From Haematococcus lacustris (Eukaryota; Chlorophyta; Chlorophyceae; Chlamydomonadales; Haematococcaceae), in the NCBI GenBank assembly GCA_030144725.1, contig JASKMD010000009.1, positions 1,195,466 through 1,259,465 on the forward strand: a stretch of DNA of 64,000 nucleotides, written 5' to 3'. Below, in pieces: positions 1 to 9,155 of the stretch (within the stretch, counting starts at the first letter, position 1; each line of letters starts with the position of its first letter). Below the pieces are notes generated by a model that saw only the letters and a program-made list of their open reading frames with translations, was not told the origin of the DNA and made no database searches. Both the position numbers and the translations under genes were made by a program.

Positions 1-9
1 GACATTATA

Positions 10-1554
10 CTATACATAAAGCTCATAGTCCTCCAGAAATGTGATGGCACGACGGCCAGATGCAATGCTATTATCAGTCCATTTATCTGGAGGGGGTATT
101 TCTTTCTTATAAGATGGATGCTGATTATAGTTAGGCATATACATCATAGGTACCCCAGCATGAGCAGAGAAATGAGGGGCTGTGAAGCCATGTGGCAGGT
201 TAAACTCAGCATGTGCTTTCATGTGCATGTCAGTGTACCAGTGAGGAATCTCGACTGGTCTACCATGCACATCATACAGCTTGGGTGTGGCTACACAAGG
301 GTCACTGGCTACACGGGTGGACTGCCTAGGAGGGTCGGCACGAAGGCCACTATTCCCATGTGACAGTGCGGGTCCAAATGGACTATCACCACGCCTAGTA
401 GGAGTACGAGGCTCCCCTCCAGTTGCACCAAACCGAGCAGGCAAGTCACCATGATACACAGGTGCATAATCAGGCAGATTAGGCCAGTTAGCTGGTCTGC
501 CAAATATCCTCTTAGCCACATCAGTATGCAGTACTGCACCGGCATTAGGGGTAGTACGGTAGTCATTAAGACGTGGCGCATATGTACCATGATTAGAAGG
601 GGACCTGTTAGGACCACCTGTACTGGGTGCAGCATCATTAGCAGGATAAGTAGAAGGCATACAAGGGCCATTTGTATCTGTAATAGCATGCCCACCAGCA
701 TAGCCAGCAGCCCTAAAGGCTGACATGCGTTGTGCGGCACGAGCAGATGCTGCAACATCAACCCCAACAAGCTGTGTAAAGTTGGCAGTAGGCCTCAAAG
801 CACCAGGACTGGCAAAGGACATCGGTCGGGCTGCAGTCAGAGGACTGGGACCTCTTACCGTGTTTTGAGTGGCCGCAACGTTGCCCTCCAGAGAACCCAG
901 ACGTCGTTGCACTGAAGCAAGGGCAGCGTCACACTGAGCCACAACAGCTTCCAGATCGCGGTTGCGTTGCTCCAGCTGTTCCAGCTGCGTGAGCTCAGGG
1001 TCGTCGTCCTCGTCCTCATCGTACTCAGAGGGTTCAGGGGAGGGCGTCTGGCGCCTGGGCCAAAAGCGAGGAGCGCCCGAAGCCAGGCGCAGAGACGGGG
1101 CCGCAGCGCCAACAGCACCAGGATCTGGTAACAGCGGAGAGCCAAGATTGGCCGCAGAGGCATCACTAGGAACGGTGGTAGGTGCGTTGACTGCACCGCT
1201 AGGAAGGAATTCAGGGGCGAGCCCTGCTCCTCCTTCAGGGGCGAGATCGCCGCTAGGGGCAGGCTCCGTGGCAGCGGGAGGATCCCCAGCAGGAGCAGCT
1301 TCGCCAGGAGCGCCACCTGGAATCCGCGCTGAGCGAGGAACAGGGGGGCCCATCATTAGGACAATTCCCTCAGCGTGAAGTACCACAGAGCCAGGAAGGG
1401 CGCCAGCGTGGTTTTCCGGAGCTGGAGGCGGAGGCAGTGGCTGCACTCCAGGTGGCAGAGTCGGCCCATTCTCGTTGAGGGGTATCTGGTGAACCATCGA
1501 ATTGTGGTAGTCCTCTAAAGTCGGTATGTAGCGTATGCGCTGATGGCGGACCAT
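10..1554 (-). CDS. gag-like protein of an unidentified retroelement (hypothetical)
   Basis: A 514-codon open frame begins with ATG at 1554 and stops with TAG at 10-12. I do not recognise the family. The first third is Pro/Ala/Gly-rich and disordered-looking. Residues about 178-220 form an acidic stretch followed by a short coiled coil (LEQLEQRNRDLEAVV). The C-terminal half is rich in Pro, His, Tyr and Asn. The length, low complexity and lone coiled coil are what one sees in gag proteins of plant and algal LTR elements, and a tRNA-like block lies upstream on the same strand. A pol frame would lie left of the window and cannot be checked. It could equally be a lineage-specific host protein. Confidence 0.35.
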   Translation of the reverse strand: MVRHQRIRYIPTLEDYHNSMVHQIPLNENGPTLPPGVQPLPPPPAPENHAGALPGSVVLHAEGIVLMMGPPVPRSARIPGGAPGEAAPAGDPPAATEPAPSGDLAPEGGAGLAPEFLPSGAVNAPTTVPSDASAANLGSPLLPDPGAVGAAAPSLRLASGAPRFWPRRQTPSPEPSEYDEDEDDDPELTQLEQLEQRNRDLEAVVAQCDAALASVQRRLGSLEGNVAATQNTVRGPSPLTAARPMSFASPGALRPTANFTQLVGVDVAASARAAQRMSAFRAAGYAGGHAITDTNGPCMPSTYPANDAAPSTGGPNRSPSNHGTYAPRLNDYRTTPNAGAVLHTDVAKRIFGRPANWPNLPDYAPVYHGDLPARFGATGGEPRTPTRRGDSPFGPALSHGNSGLRADPPRQSTRVASDPCVATPKLYDVHGRPVEIPHWYTDMHMKAHAEFNLPHGFTAPHFSAHAGVPMMYMPNYNQHPSYKKEIPPPDKWTDNSIASGRRAITFLEDYELYV

Positions 1555-1715
1555 GGCCAGGAGAGACAGGCTTCTCAGTCAGACGCTAGTCTGGTCGGAA
1601 ACCATCTGTAACGTGCTGAACCACGCTATAAGCCGAGCGATCGTCTAGCGTGTGACTGCGAAGAAACTGTCATGGAGCGGAGTTAAAGAGAACCTCGTGA
1701 GAGGGCTAGGGCTTA

Positions 1716-1800
1716 GAACGGGGCCCCCTGGAATCGAACCAGTTGTCCTCACAGCTACGCTGCTAGGCTTTAACCCGCCCAACTCACTCGGTAAAAGTAA
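1716..1800 (-). other. tRNA-like / B-box-containing segment
   Basis: On the minus strand GGTTCGATTCC matches the RNA polymerase III B-box, and it sits in a small T-arm-like hairpin (CTGG, loop TTCGATT, CCAG). About 35 bases upstream an A-box-like GAGTTGGGCGGG occurs. The acceptor strands do not pair convincingly, so this is not called as a functional tRNA. It may be a tRNA-derived SINE fragment or part of the leader of the ORF at 10-1554. Confidence 0.35.
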
Positions 1801-1886
1801 TGCGCCCACCTGCTCCCGCCATATGCAGTACACAGGTGTCGCGGGCAAAGGGGAACGGTGTCGCTCGAGGCTAACCGTTACACCGC

Positions 1887-2252
1887 GTGGGAAATGTAAA
1901 CAACAAGGTTTGCAATGTAGGTCCATCCGAGCGCCCTACTGCAGACAAACTACGCGACAAGCTTGAACAGTTCGAGTTGTGCAAGATTGTACCCGCTGGC
2001 ATTAACAAACTGAAACTTGGTGCGGCGATGTCTGACGATGACTTCGCTTGGGTCGTTACTCGAACGCTGCAACCAATCGACGATGCATGGGTTGCTACAT
2101 GGAACAACTCTGACTTGGGTGTTGTGACCGGGAAACAACCCAATTTGTGCCTGAGGTTGTACGCAAAGGACCAAGCTAAGGTGTTTGCGGTTCATGGTTC
2201 ATGCAGCAACCCCATACCGCTCCTAAGCATCATTTGGCCTGATCAGTTGTAG
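1887..2252 (+). other. weak open frame, no recognised product
   Basis: A 121-codon frame starting MGNVNNK and ending IIWPDQL has a plausible mixed composition and one hydrophilic helical stretch (ADKLRDKLEQFELCK). No known motif, splice partner or promoter was seen. Its sequence is less skewed than the surrounding repeats, so it may be a fragment of a retroelement protein. I treat it as unproven. Confidence 0.15.
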
Positions 2253-2525
2253 TTCGCGGCATGCCCTTCAGGTGACACCAACTCAACCTGGGTCCAAGTC
2301 CCAGCCTGCTGGTCCCTCATCCCAGCCAACCACGCTAGTGGGGGACCATGCACGGGTGAGTGGTGGAAAGTATGGTAGCCAGACATTGTGTGGTTGTGGG
2401 CCTCCATTGGTGAGCAGTGATGCACATATGCAGTCCACCATCCTATGCACATGCTTGACGACACCACTCACCTCAGCTTCGCTGACAATGTTGGTCCCGA
2501 ACAGGTCGTCAATGGCGGGGGGGGG
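2253..2525. other. intergenic stretch, nothing recognised
   Basis: Mixed-composition DNA between the weak frame and the first TTAGGG array. No gene, repeat or RNA is supported here. Confidence 0.5.
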
Positions 2526-2588
2526 TAGGGTTAGGGTTAGGGTTAGGGTTAGGGTTAGGGTTAGGGTTAGGGTTAGGGTTAGGGTTAG
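2526..2588 (+). repeat. interstitial telomere-type array (TTAGGG)n, about 9 units
   Basis: Nine perfect TTAGGG units follow a G-run and a partial TAGGG, and end in TTAGCTATAAC. The motif is the human-type telomere repeat, which has replaced the plant TTTAGGG type in some green algal lineages. Coding-like sequence lies on both sides, so the array is interstitial here rather than a chromosome end. Confidence 0.9.
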
Positions 2589-2589
2589 C

Positions 2590-3624
2590 TATAACCTTAA
2601 CACCTGTTGCTGCCTCCACAGTTAATGCCATATCTTTTTGCTGGCTGCATGGAATATTTTGAAACTTGGCTTGCATGGCTCCTGGCCACCATGCGCGCCT
2701 CGGGCAGGCCGGGCTGAGAGTGAGGGCCCTCGCGCGTCACACTTGTGCGCGTCTCCACATGTGTACCTCCCTCACACACGGGCTACCCCCCTTGGACCCA
2801 CTTGAGCCGCTCACCCCCGGGCCTCCCGCGTCGCCATGACACGTGGCAGCGTCCAGCAAGCCGGAGCAGCGGGGTTCGACTCGCGCCAGGCGCAGAATAA
2901 TAAACAATGTCAGAGCCCTCTCACTCAAGTGTGACTTTCGAAGCGCCCCGCGCCGGTCCAAGGGCCGTGACGGGGCCCGGGGGTGCCGGCCGGTCACCCG
3001 AGGTCACGGCTCGCGCGGGGAGCCAGTCCCGTGCGCGCCACCCAGCCTGGCACACCCCCACCCACCAAGGGGGGTCACCCACGTAGGTGAACCCCCCCTC
3101 CCGCTGCTCTGCTCAGCCTGAAACTCGGTGCGCAGCTCCCTCTCACCTCCCCCATGGCACCGCACCAGGTGTGGCTCACCTCCCCACCCGCCCTGCCCGC
3201 CTTGTGCCCCCCTCAGCCTGGCTCAGTGCACACGCCAAACTTTGGCGGGGCGTAGAAAGCGCGTTTTTTAGTTTTGGGCCACGCAGAGCATACCGCTAAA
3301 TGCGCCTTGCAAAATGCCGTCGATTGGTGCAAAAATCAGGCCAAACGGCCAAGTCTAGGGTATCCTAGCCCTGTTCAAAGTTTGGACCTATTGGCTGAGA
3401 TAAAGGACTTTGAATGTCACTGGAGTGAGCTGTAACTCGGTAGGTAGATGCGTTGTGGTACAGGCTACACGATGCAACTTGTTTCACAGCCATCCTCCCA
3501 GTGGTTGCAAAGTTATGAGGGGGAGAGCGGAGCATGTCAGGTGGGGGTCGCTTGGGGTGCGGCCCCTGGGTGCACTGGTGCAAGGTTGAGGTGTGGTGGT
3601 GACTAGTTGGAGCCAAAGGGCGAG
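2590..3624. other. GC-rich intergenic region, nothing recognised
   Basis: About 1 kb of GC-rich DNA between telomere-type blocks. Open frames are short and show no recognisable domains. No RNA gene was identified. Confidence 0.4.
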
Positions 3625-3957
3625 CCCAGGAATGTGTTAGGGAAGTGACCCTAACGTGTTAGGGTGGCAACCCTAACACCCCAGGGTTAGGGTGAGGAGG
3701 CTAACACCCCAGGGTGAGGGTGAGCTCACCCTAACACCCCAGGGTGAAGGGCCAACCCTGCAGCCTGGGGGCTCCACCCAAACCGTGGCAACGTTGGGCT
3801 AGGGTCTAGGGCTTAAGGGTAGGGTTAGGGTTAGGGTTGGGGGCTTGGGTGTGGAGGTGGGTTTAGGGTCAGCAACCTAACACCTCAGGGTTTAGGGTTA
3901 GGGTTAGGGTTAGGGTTAGGGTTAGGGTTAGGGTTAGGGTTAGGGTTAGGGTTAGCT
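3625..3957 (+). repeat. degenerate and perfect telomere-type repeats
   Basis: The block opens with scrambled CCCTAA/TTAGGG words in both orientations (CCCTAACACC and GGTTAGGG mixtures, 3625-3840). It closes with ten perfect TTAGGG units at 3892-3951, followed by AGCTAATACC. The exit sequence resembles that of the 2.5 kb array, so the two arrays may be duplicates. Confidence 0.85.
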
Positions 3958-4688
3958 AATACCCTAACCATCTCACCTTTTGCTGGCCTGCCCCACGCCT
4001 AGCTCAGCCCCACGGGTGCCGTCTTGCTGTCCTTGAGCTTCGCGTTGTCGTGTCGTGGCTCGCGGGGTGAGCAGTCCTGCGAGTGCGGGCAATGGGCAGC
4101 AATATTAGTTTAGTTACGGGATAGCCCCGATAGCTAGGGCTAGCCCTATGCGATCCCTCCAAGGCGTGCTATTCAAGGCAAATTGTGGCTGCCAAGACTG
4201 CTTGCGGGGCTGGCTCACCTCGTTTCTGCTCCGCGCCACCTGGCCCTGGTCCTCCTCGCCCACCTGGCTCCTTGCCATCCCAGCTGGGCTCCATCTTTGG
4301 TGTTGACCGCAGCGGTTACGATGTCGCGACTGCTAGCTGTTCTATAGCAGCTGTGTGCGGATTTGCTGCTTGGGTGCAGCGCGTGCTAGCAAACTCTGTC
4401 GCTGGCTCGGCCTGGATGTTTTATTGGAAATGTGTGACCGGCTCGCGGCTTGCAGTTGCGCAAATATTTAAACGGCGGGATGTTTGACCGCGCAGCTGGG
4501 TGGCATCCCTAGTGTATCGCGAATTTCGACTGCGCAACGCCTAGTCTTGGCACGATCCGAGGTGGTGAGCGAGGCGCAAGCCGAAATCCAGCTGAGGCAG
4601 CCCCCATGCACTGCAAAAATTCAAAACAGCAGCAGCGTGTGAATGCTCTTGGCCCTAGCCCACCCGGTGCACGTGTGCTGCTGCAGGA
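3958..4688 (+). other. 5' flank of the HNH endonuclease gene
   Basis: About 730 bases without a supported gene. This is probably the promoter and leader region of the gene starting at 4689. No clear TATA box or initiator was identified. Confidence 0.35.
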
Positions 4689-5649
4689 ATGGCACAACAA
4701 TTACTAGCCCCATTACAGCAACATCAGTGGTGGTACAAGAGGGTGCCACAGAGGTGCAAGCAGCTAGGGGAGTGTGATGGGCAGGAGGCTGGGCTGCTGC
4801 TGCCCAAGATGAGACAGGCACTGCAAGCAGCATCCCGAGCAGCAGGGGCAGCTGGGGCAGCTGGGTCAGGAGGTGGGGTTGCAACACCCCCAGTGGCTGT
4901 GCTAGACCCAGCCATTGGCACCTTCCCCTTGGACCCTAGGCTGAGCATTGAGCAGTTTGGGGATAGGGTGTTGTCTAGGCTGCACCAATGCCTAACACCT
5001 AAAGGGCAAGCCCAAGGGGGGCTGGCTGTGGTGAGCCAGGAACAGAGCCACCATGCAGTGGACATGAGAGACCCAGGTCAGCTAGCAAGCAAGCTGTGCC
5101 TAGTAACCCCCTCCACCCTCCCCAAGTCTGTGGGCCAAGAGCATGGTTGCTACTTCCAGAAGCTGGAGGCCAGCAGCAGCAGCAACAGCAGCAGCAGCTG
5201 CAGCAGCAAGAAGCAAACTGGGTACTTGTACATGAAGGTGGCACCAGGGTACCATGAGGTGGCTCACAGGCTGGTGTTGTGGGCCTTTGATGGCCCACCC
5301 CAAGAGCCCCAGCACGAGGTCCTCCACATGTGTGGCAGCAGGCACTGCTTGAACCCCTCCCACCTGGTATGGGTGAGTGGGCGGGCATGTGGTGGACAAT
5401 TGTTCTCGCTAGGGGCACTGACAATGTGGTTGCTGTTGTATGCAGGGAAGCAAAGCTGACAACAAGGCACTGAGCCCCACCCAGCTGCAGAAGAAGAGGA
5501 AGGCCCTGCCTGAAGAGACTGCTACCCAGCTGCAGAAGAAGAGGAAGGCCCTGCCTGAAGAGACTGCTACCCAGCTGAAGCAAGGGGTGAAGAAGCTAGC
5601 TGTGGAGTTGGCAAAGAAGAGGCAGGCACGTTTCATGGTCAGCACTTGA
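4689..5649 (+). CDS. HNH / His-Me finger endonuclease-like protein, two exons
   Basis: Exon 1 (4689-5368) runs from ATG to CTGGTATGG and is followed by a GTGAGT donor. The acceptor TATGCAG lies at 5446, and exon 2 continues in frame to TGA at 5647-5649. Near the end of exon 1 the segment VAHRLVLWAFDGPP then VLHMCGSRHCLNPSHL is the zinc-binding H-x-C...C-x-N-P-x-H core of His-Me finger homing-type endonucleases (I-PpoI-like/HNH). Such enzymes nick or cut DNA. A Ser/Cys-rich low-complexity stretch precedes it. Exon 2 encodes a basic tail with two 17-residue repeats (QLQKKRKALPEETAT...), probably DNA binding or nuclear targeting. The start is the first in-frame ATG and is uncertain. The gene converges on the tyrosine-recombinase-like gene, so both may belong to one mobile element. 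Confidence 0.65.
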
Positions 5650-6146
5650 CATATGGACTAGGTGTGGTGGTGGGACACCCTGCCAGGGTGTTGCTAGGTG
5701 GATGGTAGGCAGTGGGTTGTAAGCTGTGATGGTTATGGTTGTGTACACTGCAGGTGTGCTGGGTGAACCAGTGTTATTCATGGCTGAGTGGTACCAGTGG
5801 AACTAGCTGATTGTGGTTGCGTGATGTAAGAGCCTGAAGCGTGCACGGGTCCAGCATAACACAACACATACAGCGAGCACATAGGCCACTCAGCAAGCTG
5901 GACGATGGCTCGAACCCGGCACCTCTCGCACAAAACATCACGCAAGAGACACAAGCACATCAAGCACGATGCTATGTCTGCGCAACCACGACAATATGGC
6001 CCCGTGAACATGTTAGGAACATTAGAACAGAGGCATGCCCCCTTTTGCACCAACAACCTGGCATTAAAGCACATAACCCAATGAGTTCTTCTAGTAAGCC
6101 CGGCCAAACAAGGAGCTCCATACACAGCGCCTCCTCTTGCATCTGT
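5650..6146. other. convergent intergenic region
   Basis: About 500 bases between the 3' ends of the HNH gene (plus) and the recombinase-like gene (minus). It should hold both 3' UTRs. No repeat or RNA gene is evident. Confidence 0.4.
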
Positions 6147-6743
6147 TCAGTATTCCTCCTCACCCTCTTCAACACCACCCTCTTGTTGGGCTTGGCCCAA
6201 CTGCCCTACTCCTGCAAGCCCCTCAACCATGTTGCTCAGGGGCTTCGGGCTGGCTTGTAACATGGCCTTCCTATACAAGGGCATGGTAGCCTGTGCCTCC
6301 TTGCCCAGCCTCTGCCTCTTGTTCATGTCATAGCTGGCCCCCCATTGAGCAGGGCTGTTGAGCATGGCTTGGGCAGCAGCCTGGATGCTAGGACCAGGCA
6401 CGTCTGGGTTGTCTAGCCTGTCCGTGATGAAGACATTCCTCAGCTCGTGGAAGGGCACAAAAGGCCAAGGGGCTTGGTTGCTTCTGCACAATGGTGCACA
6501 AATGTAAAAACTGAGAGATGGTGCCCATGTGCATGGAAGAAAGTTTGACACTTGAGCAACACAAACAGTGGTTGCAGCTACCTCACTGCCTACAATGCTC
6601 TAGGCAACTCACTTGTATGTCCTCCTCCACCACATGGCCAAGCTCTCAATGGTGTAGGGCTGGCCCTTGTTGTTGAGGTACATGGCTTCCACCAGGTGCT
6701 CATGGGTACCAATCTGGCCTAGGAGGACAGGCCTGGCCTGGCA

Positions 6744-6748
6744 CTCAT
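6744..6748 (+). repeat. target-site duplication, left copy (CTCAT)
   Basis: CTCAT directly precedes the left LTR and is repeated directly after the right LTR. A 5-bp duplication is usual for Ty3-type integrases. Confidence 0.9.
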
Positions 6749-6941
6749 TGTAACGTGGGAATGCGCCAGGCTATTATGCCAATAAGGCCGCCGTTCGTAT
6801 ACCCTCTAATAACCAGTGTGGTGGTAGGAAGTGTGGTGACCGGTGTCAAAAGCCGGGTTCGACTCCCGGAGATCTCTCCGTTGACTACGCCCTGAGGTCT
6901 TGAGCCACACAACCTATTATTCGCTGGTTTAACACGTAACA
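6749..6941 (+). repeat. left LTR, 193 bp
   Basis: Begins TGTAACGTGGGAATGCG and ends CACGTAACA, with matching sequence at 13302-13494. Inside it, 6853-6869 folds as a perfect T-arm-like hairpin: CCGGG, loop TTCGACT, CCCGG. Confidence 0.95.
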
Positions 6942-6965
6942 ATGCTTTCCGACCGAGGCTGACGC

Positions 6966-7180
6966 CTCCGGGTCACAAAAATCGATTTCGAGGCGTTCGT
7001 CGTAGAAACCGCTTGCTCAGAATACCCCGAGTTTTTCAGCCGTGTGGAGCAGCATAATTGGCTCGCAAACTGCCGCGGTAAACTCAGTTTTCCGTGGGAG
7101 CCGCATCAAGAGCTAATTCTCCAGCAATATCGCGACCAACTGTGGGATTGGTGGAAACGCAAGCATCAAATGGGTAAGTG
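6966..7180 (+). other. leader open frame with splice donor, between LTR and gag
   Basis: After a TGA, a frame of about 70 codons runs to TGA at about 7180 (contains EAFVVETACSEYPEFF and later QYRDQLWDWWKRKHQ). It has no clear ATG. Its end overlaps a near-perfect splice donor, ATGG|GTAAGT, and a possible acceptor (TTTGCTAG) lies just before the gag ATG. This could be a leader exon of the genomic RNA or a relic of another protein. Confidence 0.3.
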
Positions 7181-7229
7181 AGCGCTTCAATAGCCGTTCG
7201 TCTGCCGTTCACAGCCGTTCGTCAGCCCT

Positions 7230-9155
7230 TTGCTAGTCGACATGTCCAACTTGCTCTTTACAGCCGCTGAGGTGCGCTCAATGAGCGGTGCACTGAGTTG
7301 CTTGACGCGTGCACAACACCAACAGCTGTTGACATGTCGCACAAAGAAGGAATTCCGTGACATGTTGTGCTTCTTGTATGGTGATGCCTTGCTTTCAGAA
7401 ATCGATACAGATGCCCGGAATCAGCTTGTTCAATCGGCCTCAAACCAGCAAGTGCAGCAGGTGCAACAAAGGTTTGCGACCCTTAGCACTGTGGCACAAA
7501 ATGTTGTTGCCCATGGCGCGCAAGCAGCCGAACAGCCTAATGTCGCGGCCTTAGGCGCGCCCTTAACCCAACAACCCAGCAACGCTGCCCTTGGCGCGGG
7601 ACAGCAAAATGGAGCGGCCAACGTCCCTCTCTTCAGCTTTACTCCCGTCTCAGGTGTGCAAACAATGCTAACGGGTATGCAAAGTGACACAGCGCCCGCA
7701 AATGCTAACATTCCACTGCATTTGTCGACCGCAGTTCCCACCGCGCCCAGTGCGCTTCAGCCCCAACCACAAGCCCAGCCTCAACCTCAGCCTCAGCCTG
7801 TGCAGCTATTGGCCCAAGAGGTCGCCGCTGCAGCGACAGTAGTCGCAGCGGCCGGGCCAGGAGAGGCCAAAACAGCGGCAATTAATGCCTTCACAAGCTC
7901 AGCTCAACAGCTGCTGACTGCAGCTGGGCGCCTGCACGCTGTAGAGCCGGTGAACCGTGCAGAATCAACAGCTTTGCATGTAGAGTCCACCCAAGTGGCC
8001 AGAAGCAATGTTAGAGTCACATTGCCTGTAATTAAGAAATGGAGCAGCAAGGACTTGCTAGAGGGCAGGGACTTTGACATGTTTGTCACTGACATACGAC
8101 GCTATGCGTCTGCTTTGAACCAGGAGCTCACTGAGACTCTCATGCTCCACACAACAGATGACCTGCGCAAGGTGGTTGGTGTCAAGGTGAGCCAAGCCCA
8201 CAGACAGGGCAAGGCTATGACAGCCGATGAAGTGATAACTTACATGAAAGACCTGATAGGGTACCACCTGCATGACACCAAGCACATTGCCATGAATCGG
8301 CTTGTGCAAGGCCTTGTGAAGCAGCAACCAGGCCAAGCCGTGCTAGAGTATGCAGTAGCGTTCAGGTTAGAGGCCCTCAAGGCTGCTGAAGTGCCGCAGC
8401 CCATCCTCTGTGACATGTTTGTCAGAGGTCTCACACCCGACCTGCGTCAGAAGTGCGCACGAGATAGTGACGGTCTGGTATGGACTGATCTGAATGCATG
8501 CATCCAGTATGTTGCAGGCAAAGAGGCAGGCATGGCCAGCACCACCAAACCTGTTGTGGCAGTAGCACCAGATGCACAGCACAATGCTGTAGCTGCTTTG
8601 CCCAAGTGGAACAGGGGTGATCGGTCTAATGGCCGTGGTGGTTTCTCTCAAAGAGCCTTTGCTGCTCGCAATGCGCAGGGCATGTCAGTGTCGGATGATG
8701 GCCGCCACATCCAGAATGTGGATGGCAGCTGGCGTGAAGTGGGTGGTCAGCCTGCGCAGCAGCGCTATGTCCCAGCGGCTCAGCCCTCCCACCTTCCAAC
8801 CCACCCTTCAACCCACCCTCCAACCCACCCTTCCAGCGCAGCTGTGCCACAGCATGAGTCAGCGCCGCACCATGCAAGGGGTGCCAGGGGTGCACGCCAG
8901 TATAGGTACAACCCGTACGCAGCACCTCCGCCTATGGGGCGTGGCAGGGGGCGTGGTGGTCAGCTTCCAGGATCAGCGCCAGGCCGGGGGATGCCACCGG
9001 GCCGAGGCAGGGGCCGAGGATACCCGCGTCAGGTTACCTGGCAGCCAGCTGAGACCTGGCCTGTGGCAGCAGCCCCTGTGTACCAGCCTGAGCTGTGCGA
9101 TGGTTGCGGCTATCCGTACCCAGAGTGCCAGTGCCCTTACGAGGCTGATTGCTAG
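7230..9155 (+). CDS. gag: Gag polyprotein of the Ty3 chromovirus
   Basis: A 641-residue frame runs from CTAGTCGAC-ATG-ish context to TAG at 9153-9155; the listed start is TTG at 7230, and the first ATG in frame (ATGTCCAAC, 7242) is the more likely start. The N-terminal third is Ala/Gln/Pro-rich. Residues about 270-420 form the helical retrotransposon-gag capsid region (WSSKDLLEGRDFDMFV to LVWTDLNACIQYV). A Thr-His-Pro-Ser-Pro repeat and an RGG-rich basic stretch follow. The C-terminus is Cys-rich (CDGCGYPYPECQCPYEADC), which may act as a zinc-binding nucleocapsid motif although it is not a standard CCHC knuckle. Gag is expected to form the virus-like particle in the cytoplasm. Pol follows in the same frame. 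Confidence 0.9.
   Translation: MLVDMSNLLFTAAEVRSMSGALSCLTRAQHQQLLTCRTKKEFRDMLCFLYGDALLSEIDTDARNQLVQSASNQQVQQVQQRFATLSTVAQNVVAHGAQAAEQPNVAALGAPLTQQPSNAALGAGQQNGAANVPLFSFTPVSGVQTMLTGMQSDTAPANANIPLHLSTAVPTAPSALQPQPQAQPQPQPQPVQLLAQEVAAAATVVAAAGPGEAKTAAINAFTSSAQQLLTAAGRLHAVEPVNRAESTALHVESTQVARSNVRVTLPVIKKWSSKDLLEGRDFDMFVTDIRRYASALNQELTETLMLHTTDDLRKVVGVKVSQAHRQGKAMTADEVITYMKDLIGYHLHDTKHIAMNRLVQGLVKQQPGQAVLEYAVAFRLEALKAAEVPQPILCDMFVRGLTPDLRQKCARDSDGLVWTDLNACIQYVAGKEAGMASTTKPVVAVAPDAQHNAVAALPKWNRGDRSNGRGGFSQRAFAARNAQGMSVSDDGRHIQNVDGSWREVGGQPAQQRYVPAAQPSHLPTHPSTHPPTHPSSAAVPQHESAPHHARGARGARQYRYNPYAAPPPMGRGRGRGGQLPGSAPGRGMPPGRGRGRGYPRQVTWQPAETWPVAAAPVYQPELCDGCGYPYPECQCPYEADC

Noticed and set aside
2526..2588. 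Chromosome end
   Set aside because: The array is short and flanked by non-telomeric sequence on both sides.
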